45,549 nt of DNA from Jatrophihabitans sp. (GCA_025963285.1 JAOPUX010000168.1:1-45549), one strand, 5' to 3'; positions 17,285-26,135 are shown, numbered from the stretch's first letter. Program-made: numbers and translations. The notes: generated by a model not told the origin, from the letters alone.

Positions 17285-20200
17285 GTGACCACTGTCAGGC
17301 GCCGTCCGCTCGACAGCCCGCTCCCGGAGCTTCCCGTCGACATCGCCGAGGTCCAGTTCTGGTTCGGGCCCGACGAGCACCCCCTCTCGGGGTACTGGCA
17401 TGTCCCCGACGACGGCCACGCCCAGAGCGTCGTCGTCTGCGTGCCGCCCAGCGGGGCCGAGGCGATGGTGGCCCAGCGCGCGCTGCGCGAGGTTGCCGAG
17501 CAGCTGCGCAGGGCGGGGCACCTCGTACTGCGCTTCGACCACGCCGGCACCGGCGACTCCGCCGAGCCCGCGCCGCGTGGAGAGCGCAGCGTCTACAGCG
17601 TCTTTCGAAGGGCACCGCGCGAGCAGGACCGGCTGCGCGCCGAGCTCGTGGCGGCCGTCGATCTCGCCCGCGCCACGGGAGCCCCGCGAATCGCGCTGCT
17701 CGGCCTGCGGCAGGGGGCGGTCACCGCGGCCAGCGTGGCCGGCGATCCCGAGCTGCCGGGCGTCGATGCCCTGGTCTGCTGGGATCCCCCCGCCGGCCTC
17801 ACCGCCCGCGGCACACTGACGGGACCGGGCACGCTGACCGGACCGGGCAGGCTGACGGGACCGGGCAGGCCGGGCACACCGGCCGGAGCCACGCTGGTGC
17901 TGACCCCCGAGGGCACCACCACCAAGAACCGGAGCGGCTTCGACGCCGACCGCACCCAGTGGAGCACCGCGCGGGGCAGCGCCGAACTCTTCGACGTAGC
18001 CCCCGCGGCCGCCGCGGTACCGGAGGCGACGGCCGGCGTCATCAGCTGGTGGCTGCATCGCGAGCTCGCGGGCGCCGCCGCGCCCGTCACCCCGGGCGGG
18101 CGCAGCGAGGCCTACCTCCGCCAGCGCGACCTGCCCGTACTGCGCGAATCCGTTGTGCAGCTTCGCCCGGCCGGCGACCCCGCGATCCGCAGCAGCCTGG
18201 TGGGGCCGGCGAGCGGGCCGGTCGTCGTCTTCGTCGGCTCCACCGGCTACGACCGGACCGGCCCTGGGCGGGCGTGGACGACGCTGGCGCGGCGGGTGGC
18301 GGCGCACGGCCGGCCCGTGCTGCGGCTGCAGCAGGCGCCGGCGACCACCCTCGCCGACGACCTCGCCGCCGTCCTCGACCAGCTCGATCACGACGACGTG
18401 GTCGTCTGCCTGGACGCTGACGTGCTGCCGGAGCGGTCCGACGAGCTCTCCCTGGCCCTCGCACCGCGGCGGGTTGCCCTGCATCCCGTGTCGATCAGCG
18501 GCCTGATCGGCACCGACGCCGCGTACCAGCTCGACCTCCTCGCGACCGAGCTGCTCGCCTACCGGGCCCCCGTCGTCGACCTCGAGGCCCTGCGTGCGCA
18601 GGAGGCCGAGGACGACGACCCGGCGTTCACCCAGAGCACCGAGGTGCTCGTGCCGGTGCCCCCGGTCGAAGGACGGTCCTGGCTGCTCCCCGTCGCCGTC
18701 ACTGCGCTGGCCGGGGTGGGCGTGCAGACCCTCGGCTACGCGGCTGGGCGCAGCGACCAGGCCGGGCGGGCGCAGCTGCTCTTCTTCCTCGGGCTGAGCA
18801 TGATCTTCCTGCCGTGCGCGTGGCGGCTGCTCGGCGGGGCCGCGTCCCGGCGAGAGCGGCTCTGGACCACCAGCCTCTTCAGCGTGCTCACCGTGCTGTC
18901 GCTGCACCTGTTGAGCCCCGGGATCTTCACCGGCTACGACGAGATGCTGCACGAGGGCACGCTGTGGCGGCTGGCCAGCGAACACACCCTCGTGGTGCAC
19001 AACGCGCTCTTGCCGGTGAGCGGCAGCTACCCGGGCCTGGAGCTCTTCACCCTCGCCCTGCACTGGCTCACCGGTCTGCCGGTGATGGCCGCGGAGTTCC
19101 TCGTGGTGATCGTGGCGCGGGTGATCCTGCTGCTCACGATCTTCCTGTTCACCGAGCGCCTCACCGGTTCGACGCGGGCCGGCTCGGTGTCGGTCGTGGT
19201 CTACGCGCTGAGCCCGCAGTTCTACTCGTTCAACGGCGCCTACGCCTACCAGACGCTGGCCCTCGCGCTCGGTGGCGGCGCGCTCTACCTGGTGCTGCGC
19301 GCGGTCGACTCGACCGGCCGGCGCCGGCAACGCGACCTCGCCCTGGCCATGCTCGGCATCGTCGGCGTGGTCGTCACCCATCACCTGGTCGGCTGGATCA
19401 CCGTGCTGGCACTGGTCGTCTGGACGATCGCGCTGCGGCTGAGCGGTCGCCGCAGCGCGGCACGCACGGTGGGCGTCGCCACCGGCTGGGGCCTGCTCTG
19501 CGTCGGCGTCTGGACCGCGCTCCATCTCGATGCGCTCTACGACTACCTCACCCCGATCCTGGGCAGCGCCCTCTCCGGCATCCTTGCCCTGCTCGGCCGG
19601 GGCCATCAGACCCAGCGCAAGCTCTTCACCGCCGACACCGGCATCACCACCCCCCTCTGGCAGAAGGCGCTGCTGCTCGGCTCGACGGCCATCGTGCTGG
19701 TGCTGCTGGCACTCGGCATCGTCGCGGTGCTGCGCAACCGGGCCCTCACCGGACGGCCGCTGCTGCGCGGCGGTGGCCTGCGGCTGCTCGTCGTGGTGGT
19801 GGCGGCGAGCTACCTCGTCGTGCTCGGGTCGCGGCTGTCCGGCCCGGCCGCTGAGGTCGGCGGACGGGCCTCGACCTTCGTCTTCTTCGGGATCGCCCCG
19901 GTGGTGGCCGCCTGGTTCGTGGCCCACCGGCAGCACGCCCGCACCTGGGTGGCCACGCTCGTAGCCACCGTCGCCTTCATCGGCGGGGTGCTCTTCGGCG
20001 CCGCCAGCTGGACCTACGTGCCGGGCCCGTTCATGGCCGCCGCGGACGAGCGTTCGATCGACACCACCTCGATCACCGCGGCGCACTGGGTGGCGGGCCA
20101 CCTGCCGATCGGCTCGACCATCGCCGCCGACCGCGACAACGGCGCCCTCTTCGGCGACCTGGGCCACGTCAACCCGGTCACCGAAGGGGTGAAGGGCGGG

Positions 20201-20836
20201 GCGAACGTCGGCCCGCTCTACTTCGACAAGAGCTGGGGCAGCTACGACACGGCGCTGGTGCGTCAGGAGAGGATCCGTTACCTCGTCGTCGACACCCGTC
20301 TGGCCGACGGGCCGCCGGCCTATGGCGTCTACTTCGAGGCCGGCGAGACGGCCGGCCCCGAGCAGCTGACCAAGGCCGAGCTGACGAAGTTCAGCGGCGT
20401 GGCCGGGATCAAGCGGATCTACACCCACGGGCCGATCACCATCTACGACCTGTCGGGGGTGCTGGGCACGCGCACCGCGGCGCCGAACCACGACGCCGGC
20501 GCCTCGCTCTCCGACATCGCGGCGCTGGGGCATCCTGACTGGCTCGTCCTCGGCGTCGCCCTGCTCTCGGCGCTGGCCTGGGCGCTGCGGCTGGCCCGGC
20601 GCCGCCCCACCGTCGACCGGGTGCTGGACGTGCTCGTGGTCGGCACCGTGGCCGTGATCGGCGGCGCGGCAGCGCTGATCCCGACCGGCCTCGACCCCCG
20701 CTGGTACTCCCTTCCGGCGCTGGCCGGCCTCGCCGTATGGGCGCTGTGTGGTCTGGGGCGTGGCCCTTCATCCATTTGGACTAGGGCGAATCATCGTCAC
20801 GGTGGGCGTAATCGGCCGCGCGTGACGACACCCTAG
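17285..20836 (+). CDS. Hydrolase-like / GT-C-like membrane fusion protein, paralogue of 1-2931
   Basis: 1183 residues. Residues 1-235 are an alpha/beta-hydrolase-like domain (RFDHAGTGDSAE; G-L-R-Q-G at 140-144, Arg142 at the nucleophile position). Residues 280-440 look like a second, eroded domain without a recognisable elbow or triad. From about residue 465 there are roughly 13 membrane segments. FTGYDEMLH (Asp552, Glu553, His556) in the first large external loop matches the DExxH of the paralogue and resembles GT-C active-site loops. An extracytoplasmic domain follows (about 910-1060), then more helices. GTG 17285 starts it. It leads an operon with the acyltransferase 4 bp later. Probably an inner-membrane sugar transferase whose hydrolase domains now bind rather than cleave; unproven. 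Confidence 0.82.
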   Translation: MTTVRRRPLDSPLPELPVDIAEVQFWFGPDEHPLSGYWHVPDDGHAQSVVVCVPPSGAEAMVAQRALREVAEQLRRAGHLVLRFDHAGTGDSAEPAPRGERSVYSVFRRAPREQDRLRAELVAAVDLARATGAPRIALLGLRQGAVTAASVAGDPELPGVDALVCWDPPAGLTARGTLTGPGTLTGPGRLTGPGRPGTPAGATLVLTPEGTTTKNRSGFDADRTQWSTARGSAELFDVAPAAAAVPEATAGVISWWLHRELAGAAAPVTPGGRSEAYLRQRDLPVLRESVVQLRPAGDPAIRSSLVGPASGPVVVFVGSTGYDRTGPGRAWTTLARRVAAHGRPVLRLQQAPATTLADDLAAVLDQLDHDDVVVCLDADVLPERSDELSLALAPRRVALHPVSISGLIGTDAAYQLDLLATELLAYRAPVVDLEALRAQEAEDDDPAFTQSTEVLVPVPPVEGRSWLLPVAVTALAGVGVQTLGYAAGRSDQAGRAQLLFFLGLSMIFLPCAWRLLGGAASRRERLWTTSLFSVLTVLSLHLLSPGIFTGYDEMLHEGTLWRLASEHTLVVHNALLPVSGSYPGLELFTLALHWLTGLPVMAAEFLVVIVARVILLLTIFLFTERLTGSTRAGSVSVVVYALSPQFYSFNGAYAYQTLALALGGGALYLVLRAVDSTGRRRQRDLALAMLGIVGVVVTHHLVGWITVLALVVWTIALRLSGRRSAARTVGVATGWGLLCVGVWTALHLDALYDYLTPILGSALSGILALLGRGHQTQRKLFTADTGITTPLWQKALLLGSTAIVLVLLALGIVAVLRNRALTGRPLLRGGGLRLLVVVVAASYLVVLGSRLSGPAAEVGGRASTFVFFGIAPVVAAWFVAHRQHARTWVATLVATVAFIGGVLFGAASWTYVPGPFMAAADERSIDTTSITAAHWVAGHLPIGSTIAADRDNGALFGDLGHVNPVTEGVKGGANVGPLYFDKSWGSYDTALVRQERIRYLVVDTRLADGPPAYGVYFEAGETAGPEQLTKAELTKFSGVAGIKRIYTHGPITIYDLSGVLGTRTAAPNHDAGASLSDIAALGHPDWLVLGVALLSALAWALRLARRRPTVDRVLDVLVVGTVAVIGGAAALIPTGLDPRWYSLPALAGLAVWALCGLGRGPSSIWTRANHRHGGRNRPRVTTP
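17811..17864 (+). repeat. Three 18-bp tandem repeats in the fusion-protein gene
   Basis: Units at 17811, 17829 and 17847 share the layout and differ at one or two bases; they encode a GPG-x-LT repeat at about residues 176-193, in a loop of the first hydrolase-like domain. Confidence 0.88.
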
Positions 20837-20840
20837 AAGA

Positions 20841-22058
20841 GTGGCTACCGATACCTCCCAGCAGCGCAGCGCGGCACCCGTCCGCGGCCTGAGCCACGCC
20901 GCACCCCTCACCGGCCTGCGCGCGGTAGCCATCGTGCTGGTGGTGCTCTTCGTGGCCCTGCGCGGCGCGGGGCTGGGCCGGGGCGGCTGGGTCGGTCTCG
21001 ACGTCTTCTTCGTCCTCTCCGGATTCTTGATCACCACCACGTTGCTCGACGAGGTCGAGCAGACCGGCTCCTTCTCCCTCGGTGCCTTCTACCTGCGCCG
21101 GGTGCTGCGACTATGGCCCGCCTACCTGGTCTTCCTGGCCGGGATGGCCGGCTACGCCCGGCTGGCCCATCGCGCGGAGTTCGGCTCGTGGGCGCACCAG
21201 CTCCTCGTCGCGCTCACGTTCCGGAGCAACCTCTACTCAGTCGACCACCCGGCCCACACCGGCCTCGGCCAGCTGTGGACGCTCAGTACCGAAGCGCAGT
21301 TCTACCTCCTCTGGCCGCTGGTGCTGCTGGCCTGCCTGCGCCTGAAGTCGCGCCGCGCGATGCTCCTCGTCACCGGTCTCGGGGCGCTGGCCTCGCTCGT
21401 CGACAGTGCCGTCCTCACCGGCCGGCATGCCAGCTATCAGCGGCTCTTCTTCGCCCCCGACACCAACGCCGCGGCACTGCTGATCGGCTGCGCCCTCGGC
21501 ATCGCGTTCACCGCGGGCTACCTCGACCGGCTGGCCCCGACCCGCTTCGCCCGCCTGTTCCCCGTCGCCTTCCTCGCCGTGCTGGCGCTCTGGACGCTGA
21601 CGGTCAGCGATCACGACGTCTGGCAGTTCGCCGGCGCGGTCCAGGTGCTCTGCCTCGCCACCGGGATAGCGATCGTCTGCCTCGTGCTCGCACCTCAGAC
21701 GTGGTTGGGACGGCTGCTCGCGATGCCGATCGCGGTGTGGCTGGGGGCGCTGTCGTACTCGCTCTACCTGTGGAGCGTGGTCGCGCTCAACGCCGGCCCG
21801 AAGGCAGGTCATGGGCTCGAAGACCACGTCGTCCACTACGGCGTGCAGTTGCTGCTGCTCGTGGAGTTGCCGGTCGTGTCCTACTACCTGATCGAACGGC
21901 ACGGCCCACCGCTCTGGTCGCGGCTCCGCGCTCGTGGCCGCGCAGCGCCCGCCACCGACGAACCCACGCCCATCGAAAGCACCGGCCTGTTCGACGAACT
22001 CGTCGACATGGACGGCGCGGCCTCGCACGGCGCGCAACCCCAGGAGACCTATTCATGA
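20841..22058 (+). CDS. Acyltransferase-3 (OafA/YrhL-like) membrane protein lacking the usual His
   Basis: 405 residues with about ten membrane helices. GLRAVAIVLVVLFVALRGAG is the first helix, WVGLDVFFVLSGFLIT the second, followed by RRVLRLWPAY and LWTLSTEAQFYLLWPL, all in the family order. Acyltransferase-3 enzymes O-acylate cell-surface sugars using acyl-CoA. The conserved His after the first helix (commonly VLFH or VLYH) reads Val here, so activity is doubtful or altered; the R-x-x-R pair is kept. GTG 20841 starts four bases after the fusion gene. The last 60 residues are cytoplasmic and acidic. It overlaps the surface-protein gene by ATGA. Confidence 0.87.
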   Translation: MATDTSQQRSAAPVRGLSHAAPLTGLRAVAIVLVVLFVALRGAGLGRGGWVGLDVFFVLSGFLITTTLLDEVEQTGSFSLGAFYLRRVLRLWPAYLVFLAGMAGYARLAHRAEFGSWAHQLLVALTFRSNLYSVDHPAHTGLGQLWTLSTEAQFYLLWPLVLLACLRLKSRRAMLLVTGLGALASLVDSAVLTGRHASYQRLFFAPDTNAAALLIGCALGIAFTAGYLDRLAPTRFARLFPVAFLAVLALWTLTVSDHDVWQFAGAVQVLCLATGIAIVCLVLAPQTWLGRLLAMPIAVWLGALSYSLYLWSVVALNAGPKAGHGLEDHVVHYGVQLLLLVELPVVSYYLIERHGPPLWSRLRARGRAAPATDEPTPIESTGLFDELVDMDGAASHGAQPQETYS

Positions 22059-23266
22059 CCAGCTCGATCCTCCGCCTCGGAGCCGGGATCGCCGCAACGG
22101 CGGCGATCCTGTTCAGCGCGCCGGCGCTCGCCGGCGCCGCGCCGTCGGCGACACCCGCCTCACCCACCACGTCGACCTCGCCCTCGCCCTCGGCGTCGAC
22201 TGCGGCCACCGCGGGGGTGCGCTCGGTGACCGTCACCCCGGCGAAGCCGGCCGTCACCGCACCGGTGACGATCACCGTGTCGTGGTGCCTGCCGTCGACG
22301 AGCACGCCGGGCAGCAAGCTCGCCCTGACCGTGCCGGCCCAGCTTGTTCCGCTGACCCGCGGCTTCACCCTGCACGACGACGCTGGCGACGTGGTGGCCA
22401 GCGCGACCGTCACCGGCAACACCGTCACCCTGACGGCCGGCTCGTACGTGGCCGACCATGACGGCGTCTGCGGGAGCGTCTCCTTCCCGGCGGCGATCAA
22501 CAGCGCGCACGTCACGGTGAACCGTCCCAACACGCTGGTCTTCGGCTCCGGCGCCCGCAGCGTCACCACGTCGTTCACCCCCACCGAGGTGGTCGGGGCG
22601 AAGACGGACGAGGCCATCACCTACGGCATCTGGACGAACCCGTACGACCAGGGGCGGACCAGCCCCACGGATGCGCTCACCTGGTACCTGGAGTCGCCCG
22701 TCGCGCCTGCCCCCTACGGCAGCGGCACGGTGCGCTTCCTCGACACCGCGGGCCGCGGGCAACACCTCGACTGCACGAAGGTGCACGTGGAGCTCGGCCG
22801 GCTGGACCGCTTCCACCACTTCGTCTTCACCGAGACCTACCGGGGAACGACGCAGACGACCTGCAGCGCGACGACGGCATCGGTCCGTATCCCGTCGCTG
22901 CGCAGCGGCACCGTGGCCCGGCTCGTGATCGGCAGCTCGATCGAGGCCGGAGCGGCGACACCGTTCACCAACAGCGGACAGGTCAGCCTCGACGGTGGCA
23001 GCGCGCCGACGGTGCGCTCGACCGACCTCGTGCACTACCTACCCACCGGCCACGCCTCGGCCGTCCCCGTGGCACCGACTGCGCCGACGTCTGCGACCTC
23101 TGCGGCTGCGGCAGCTGCGGCGCACGGCTCCCGTTCGGAGAACGCCAAGGCCGCCTCTGACGACTCCCACAACGGTGGGCTCGCGCTGCTGATCGGCCTC
23201 GGAGTGGCTGCCGCGATCATGGTCGGCGTGGCGCTGCGGAGCCGTCGCGGCGGCGCCACGGCGTGA
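22055..23266 (+). CDS. Secreted, C-terminally anchored surface protein with Ig-/adhesin-like region
   Basis: 403 residues. A signal peptide (about 1-30, ILRLGAGIAATAAILFSAPA, cleavage near AGA-AP) leads to a Ser/Thr/Pro linker. The ectodomain (about 50-330) is rich in beta-strand pattern and Thr/Val, with four Cys that could form disulfides. An Ala/Ser/Thr linker and a C-terminal helix (GLALLIGLGVAAAIMVGVAL) followed by RSRRGG anchor it. Pattern resembles bacterial adhesins with DEv-IgG folds, but I cannot name a family. AGGAG about eight bases before ATG 22055. Being translated with the acyltransferase and the GT-C-like protein, it may be their glycosylated target or the export-side partner; inferred. 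Confidence 0.75.
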   Translation: MTSSILRLGAGIAATAAILFSAPALAGAAPSATPASPTTSTSPSPSASTAATAGVRSVTVTPAKPAVTAPVTITVSWCLPSTSTPGSKLALTVPAQLVPLTRGFTLHDDAGDVVASATVTGNTVTLTAGSYVADHDGVCGSVSFPAAINSAHVTVNRPNTLVFGSGARSVTTSFTPTEVVGAKTDEAITYGIWTNPYDQGRTSPTDALTWYLESPVAPAPYGSGTVRFLDTAGRGQHLDCTKVHVELGRLDRFHHFVFTETYRGTTQTTCSATTASVRIPSLRSGTVARLVIGSSIEAGAATPFTNSGQVSLDGGSAPTVRSTDLVHYLPTGHASAVPVAPTAPTSATSAAAAAAAHGSRSENAKAASDDSHNGGLALLIGLGVAAAIMVGVALRSRRGGATA

Positions 23267-23348
23267 ACCGCCCGCCCCTGCCACAATGAGCACGCTCGGC
23301 GTGACGGACCTCCGCCGGTGACTCAGCGTCGGATGCGGGGACTGGGCA

Positions 23349-24608
23349 ATGACCGAGGTTGCGCCGCAGGAGTGGACGCTGCAGCGCGTCCTCGACGCCG
23401 AGGCGATCGACGTGCTCTTCCAGCCCGTCGTCGAGCTGGCCACCGGCCGCATCGTCGGCTATGAGGCGGTCTCGAGAGGCCCGGTGGGGAGCGCCTTCGA
23501 GTCGGCCGATGCCCTCCTCGCCGCAGCCCGCGCAGCCGGGGTCGTCACCGAGCTGGACTGGACCTGCCGGGCGCTGGCGATCCGGGCGATCCGCGCGGCC
23601 GATGCCGACCCGCGCCTGACCTGGTTCCTGAACGTCGAGCCGGCCGGCCTGACCGCCCCCTGCCCGCCCCACCTGCTCCCTGACCTGCAGTGGGCACAGC
23701 ACCGTCTGAAGGTCGTCTTTGAGATCGTCGAACGCGAGCTGGAGTCGCACGTCGCCGCGCTGATCTACGGCGCCGAGCTGGCACGCGAGAGCGGCTGGGC
23801 AATCGCGCTGGACGACGTCGGGGCGCGGCGGGCCTCAGTGGCGCTGCTGCCCCTGCTCGAGCCTGACATCGTGAAGCTCGACGGGCCGCTGATCCGCTCC
23901 GAGCCCACCGCCGAGTCGGCCGCGATCACCGCCGCGGTGCGCCGCTACGCCGAGGTCCACGGTGCGTGCATCCTCGCCGAGGGAATCGAGACCGAGGAGC
24001 ACGAGCAGGTCGCCCTGACCTACGGTGCGGTCCTCGGTCAGGGCTGGCGCTACGGCCGGCCCGCTCCCCTCGTGCTGCCGACGGCCGACCAGGTCGCCGA
24101 GATCCCGCGCGGCATCGAGCCGACACCGACGAGCAGCGTCTCACCGTTCGAGACGGTGAGCGCCGGCCACAGCACCGGCGTCGCCCCGAAGCGGCTGATC
24201 CTGCACATCAGCCGACACCTGGAGGCGGAGTGCGCACGCCTCACCGAGTCGGCGATCGTCCTCGTCTGCTTCGAGCACCTCCGGCACCTCACTGCCGAGA
24301 AGATCGCGCTCTACGACCGGCTGGCCGAGCAGAACACGCTGACCGTCGTGGCGGCCGCCGGCCTGCCGGCCCGCGTCACCGACCGGGAGCAGTCCCGGTT
24401 CACCCTCATCGGGGTGGCCCCGACGAGCCCGATGGCCGGCGAGTGGGCGGTGATCATCCTGAACACCGAGCACTCGGCAGCCTTCGTCGGCCGCGACTGC
24501 GGTGACAGCGGGGCCGACCTCGAGCGGCGGTTCGAGTTCGTCTACACCTACGACCGCACCCGCGTGGTGGCCGCGGCCCGAGCCTTCCTGCGCCAGCAGC
24601 TGCACTGA
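23349..24608 (+). CDS. EAL-domain phosphodiesterase with C-terminal DICT sensor
   Basis: 419 residues, soluble. Residues 10-250 are an EAL domain with the metal- and substrate-binding residues in place: YEAVSRGP, FLNVEP, FEIVERE, LDDVGA, VKLD and AEGIET. This predicts hydrolysis of c-di-GMP to pGpG. After a linker, about 275-415 match the DICT domain (KRLILHISRHLEAEC, VCFEHLRHLTAEKIALYDRL), a sensor found with c-di-GMP enzymes and two-component proteins; its ligand is unknown, with light or redox suggested by association. A GGGG-containing ribosome binding site precedes ATG 23349. With the GGDEF-EAL protein at 14830-17013, it brackets the envelope genes. Confidence 0.88.
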   Translation: MTEVAPQEWTLQRVLDAEAIDVLFQPVVELATGRIVGYEAVSRGPVGSAFESADALLAAARAAGVVTELDWTCRALAIRAIRAADADPRLTWFLNVEPAGLTAPCPPHLLPDLQWAQHRLKVVFEIVERELESHVAALIYGAELARESGWAIALDDVGARRASVALLPLLEPDIVKLDGPLIRSEPTAESAAITAAVRRYAEVHGACILAEGIETEEHEQVALTYGAVLGQGWRYGRPAPLVLPTADQVAEIPRGIEPTPTSSVSPFETVSAGHSTGVAPKRLILHISRHLEAECARLTESAIVLVCFEHLRHLTAEKIALYDRLAEQNTLTVVAAAGLPARVTDREQSRFTLIGVAPTSPMAGEWAVIILNTEHSAAFVGRDCGDSGADLERRFEFVYTYDRTRVVAAARAFLRQQLH

Positions 24609-24683
24609 TCCGGCCTCCCCGAGGTGGTCGGCCCGCGCACACCCCGAAGATGACGAAGAGCACGCACCGAACGAGGGAGCTTC

Positions 24684-25490
24684 ATGAGCACAGGTCAGTT
24701 CGCCGACGTCACCGCCGTGACGGAGGTGTCACCGGGCAACTTCACCGGCGAGATCAGCCCGGAGTGGACGATCGGCGGCAAGCCGAACGGCGGCTACCTG
24801 CTGGCGATGATCGGACGGGCCGCGGTGGGCGTGGTGCCGCAGGAGCAGGTGCTGGCGATCAGCGCGCACTACCTTCGCTCCCCCGAGCCCGGCCCGGCCC
24901 AGATCGAGACCGAGGTGCTGCGCAGCGGCCGCAGCGCCAGCCAGGTCCGGGCCCGGCTGGTGCAGGAGGGCGCCGCGTGCGTGGAGACGCTCGTGACGAT
25001 CGGCTCCCTGGAGGCCGAGGCGAAGCCGTACTGGGAGGGCGGCCTTCCGGTCATCGAGCCGGTCGACCGCGCCGACGGTATCCGCATTGAGGGGCCCTCC
25101 CCCACCGGCATGCCGCTGGCGATGATGAGCCAGGTCGACCTGCGCATCGACCCGTCCTGCCTGGGCTTCGCCCTCGGTAAGCCCAGCGGACGTGGTGAGC
25201 TGCACGGCTGGCTGGCCCTCCCCGACAACGCGGACTTCGATCCGCTCTCGCTCATCTTCGCCGTCGACGCCTTCCCGCCGGCCACGCTCGACGTCGAGAT
25301 CACCGGTTGGGTGCCCACCCTCGAACTCACGGTCTACGTGCGGGCCCTGCCTGCCCCCGGCCCGGTGCGCGTCCTGCAGAAGGCCCAGCTCGTCGACGCC
25401 GGCCGGGTCGACGAGGTCTGCTACGTCTGGGACAGCACGGGCCGGCTGGTGGCCCACGGCACGCAGCTCGCCGGCATCCGTCTGGGGTGA
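24684..25490 (+). CDS. Acyl-CoA thioesterase family protein (hot-dog fold)
   Basis: 268 residues, the length of two fused hot-dog domains as in actinobacterial thioesterase-like proteins. The N-terminal half has WTIGGKPNGGYLLAMIGRAA, typical of the family, which puts substrate and catalytic residues near the NGGY turn; the C-terminal half has LSLIFAVDAFPPATL and a late AHGTQLAGIR strand. It should hydrolyse or bind an acyl-CoA; the acyl group is unknown. GAGGGAG stands four bases before ATG 24684. It is separate from the carrier-protein operon and transcribed away from it. Confidence 0.85.
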   Translation: MSTGQFADVTAVTEVSPGNFTGEISPEWTIGGKPNGGYLLAMIGRAAVGVVPQEQVLAISAHYLRSPEPGPAQIETEVLRSGRSASQVRARLVQEGAACVETLVTIGSLEAEAKPYWEGGLPVIEPVDRADGIRIEGPSPTGMPLAMMSQVDLRIDPSCLGFALGKPSGRGELHGWLALPDNADFDPLSLIFAVDAFPPATLDVEITGWVPTLELTVYVRALPAPGPVRVLQKAQLVDAGRVDEVCYVWDSTGRLVAHGTQLAGIRLG

Positions 25491-25499
25491 GCCGGTAGG

Positions 25500-25505
25500 T
25501 ACGGT
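25500..25505 (+). promoter_or_regulatory. Candidate -10 box for a leaderless pentapeptide-protein transcript
   Basis: TACGGT, six bases before ATG 25512 with no ribosome binding site between, so transcription could begin at the start codon. Confidence 0.4.
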
Positions 25506-25511
25506 CTGTGC

Positions 25512-26135
25512 ATGGCAGAGCGCGTGAACGGACGGCCGCTCCCGGAGACCGTGGAGACGGTCACCGGAGAGGACTGGTACGGCGACGAGCTCTCCGGACG
25601 GGTTGCCTCGCAGATCACGTACGTCGATCTGGACCTCTCCGAGTCCCGCTCGGGCGGCGGGCTGGAGTTCACCGAGTGCGTCTTCCGCCGCGCGCAGTTC
25701 GACCAGGCGGTGCACACGAGCGCCGCCTTCCTGAACTGCGTCTTCCTCGACTGCACCTTCTTCGGTGCCCAGCTCCTCGACTGCAAGTTCCTCGGCAGCA
25801 TGTTCAGCCGATGCACCTTCGAGCGGATGACGGTGCGCGGGGGCGACTGGTCCTTCGTCGGGCTGCCAGGGGCCAACCTGGGCACGGCCACCTTCGAGGA
25901 CCTCAGGATGCGTGAGGCCGACCTCACCGGCGCGCGCTTCACCGGCGGCGTGCTCCGCCGCGCCGATCTGGCCAATGCCTCCCTCGGCAAGGCCGAGCTG
26001 GCCCGCTGCGACCTGCGCGGCTCGAACCTGCACTCCGTGGATCCCTGGTCGGTGAACCTCACCGGGGCGGTGGTCGACTGGGAGCAGGCCCTCGTGATCG
26101 CGAGTTCGCTCGGCCTCGACGTCCGGCCCGACTGA
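25512..26135 (+). CDS. Pentapeptide-repeat protein
   Basis: 207 residues. From about 40 to 190 the sequence has the A(D/N)LxX-type spacing (ADLTGARF, ADLANASL, CDLRGSNL) with many Cys, Phe and Leu at the stacking positions (FLNCVF, LDCTF, LLDCKF), giving a right-handed quadrilateral beta helix. Family members include DNA mimics that protect gyrase, but most have no known role and nothing here points to gyrase. The closing DWEQALVIASSLGLDV segment is typical of actinobacterial orthologues. Its stop lies 20 bp from the converging tadC stop. Confidence 0.9.
   Translation: MAERVNGRPLPETVETVTGEDWYGDELSGRVASQITYVDLDLSESRSGGGLEFTECVFRRAQFDQAVHTSAAFLNCVFLDCTFFGAQLLDCKFLGSMFSRCTFERMTVRGGDWSFVGLPGANLGTATFEDLRMREADLTGARFTGGVLRRADLANASLGKAELARCDLRGSNLHSVDPWSVNLTGAVVDWEQALVIASSLGLDVRPD

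Noticed and set aside
21113-22054. Extension of the surface-protein frame to 717 residues
   Set aside because: It shadows the acyltransferase gene; a signal peptide begins exactly at ATG 22055 after a good ribosome binding site.
23038-23049. LPTG in the surface protein as a sortase signal
   Set aside because: It lacks the fifth residue of LPxTG and lies over 50 residues before the membrane helix.
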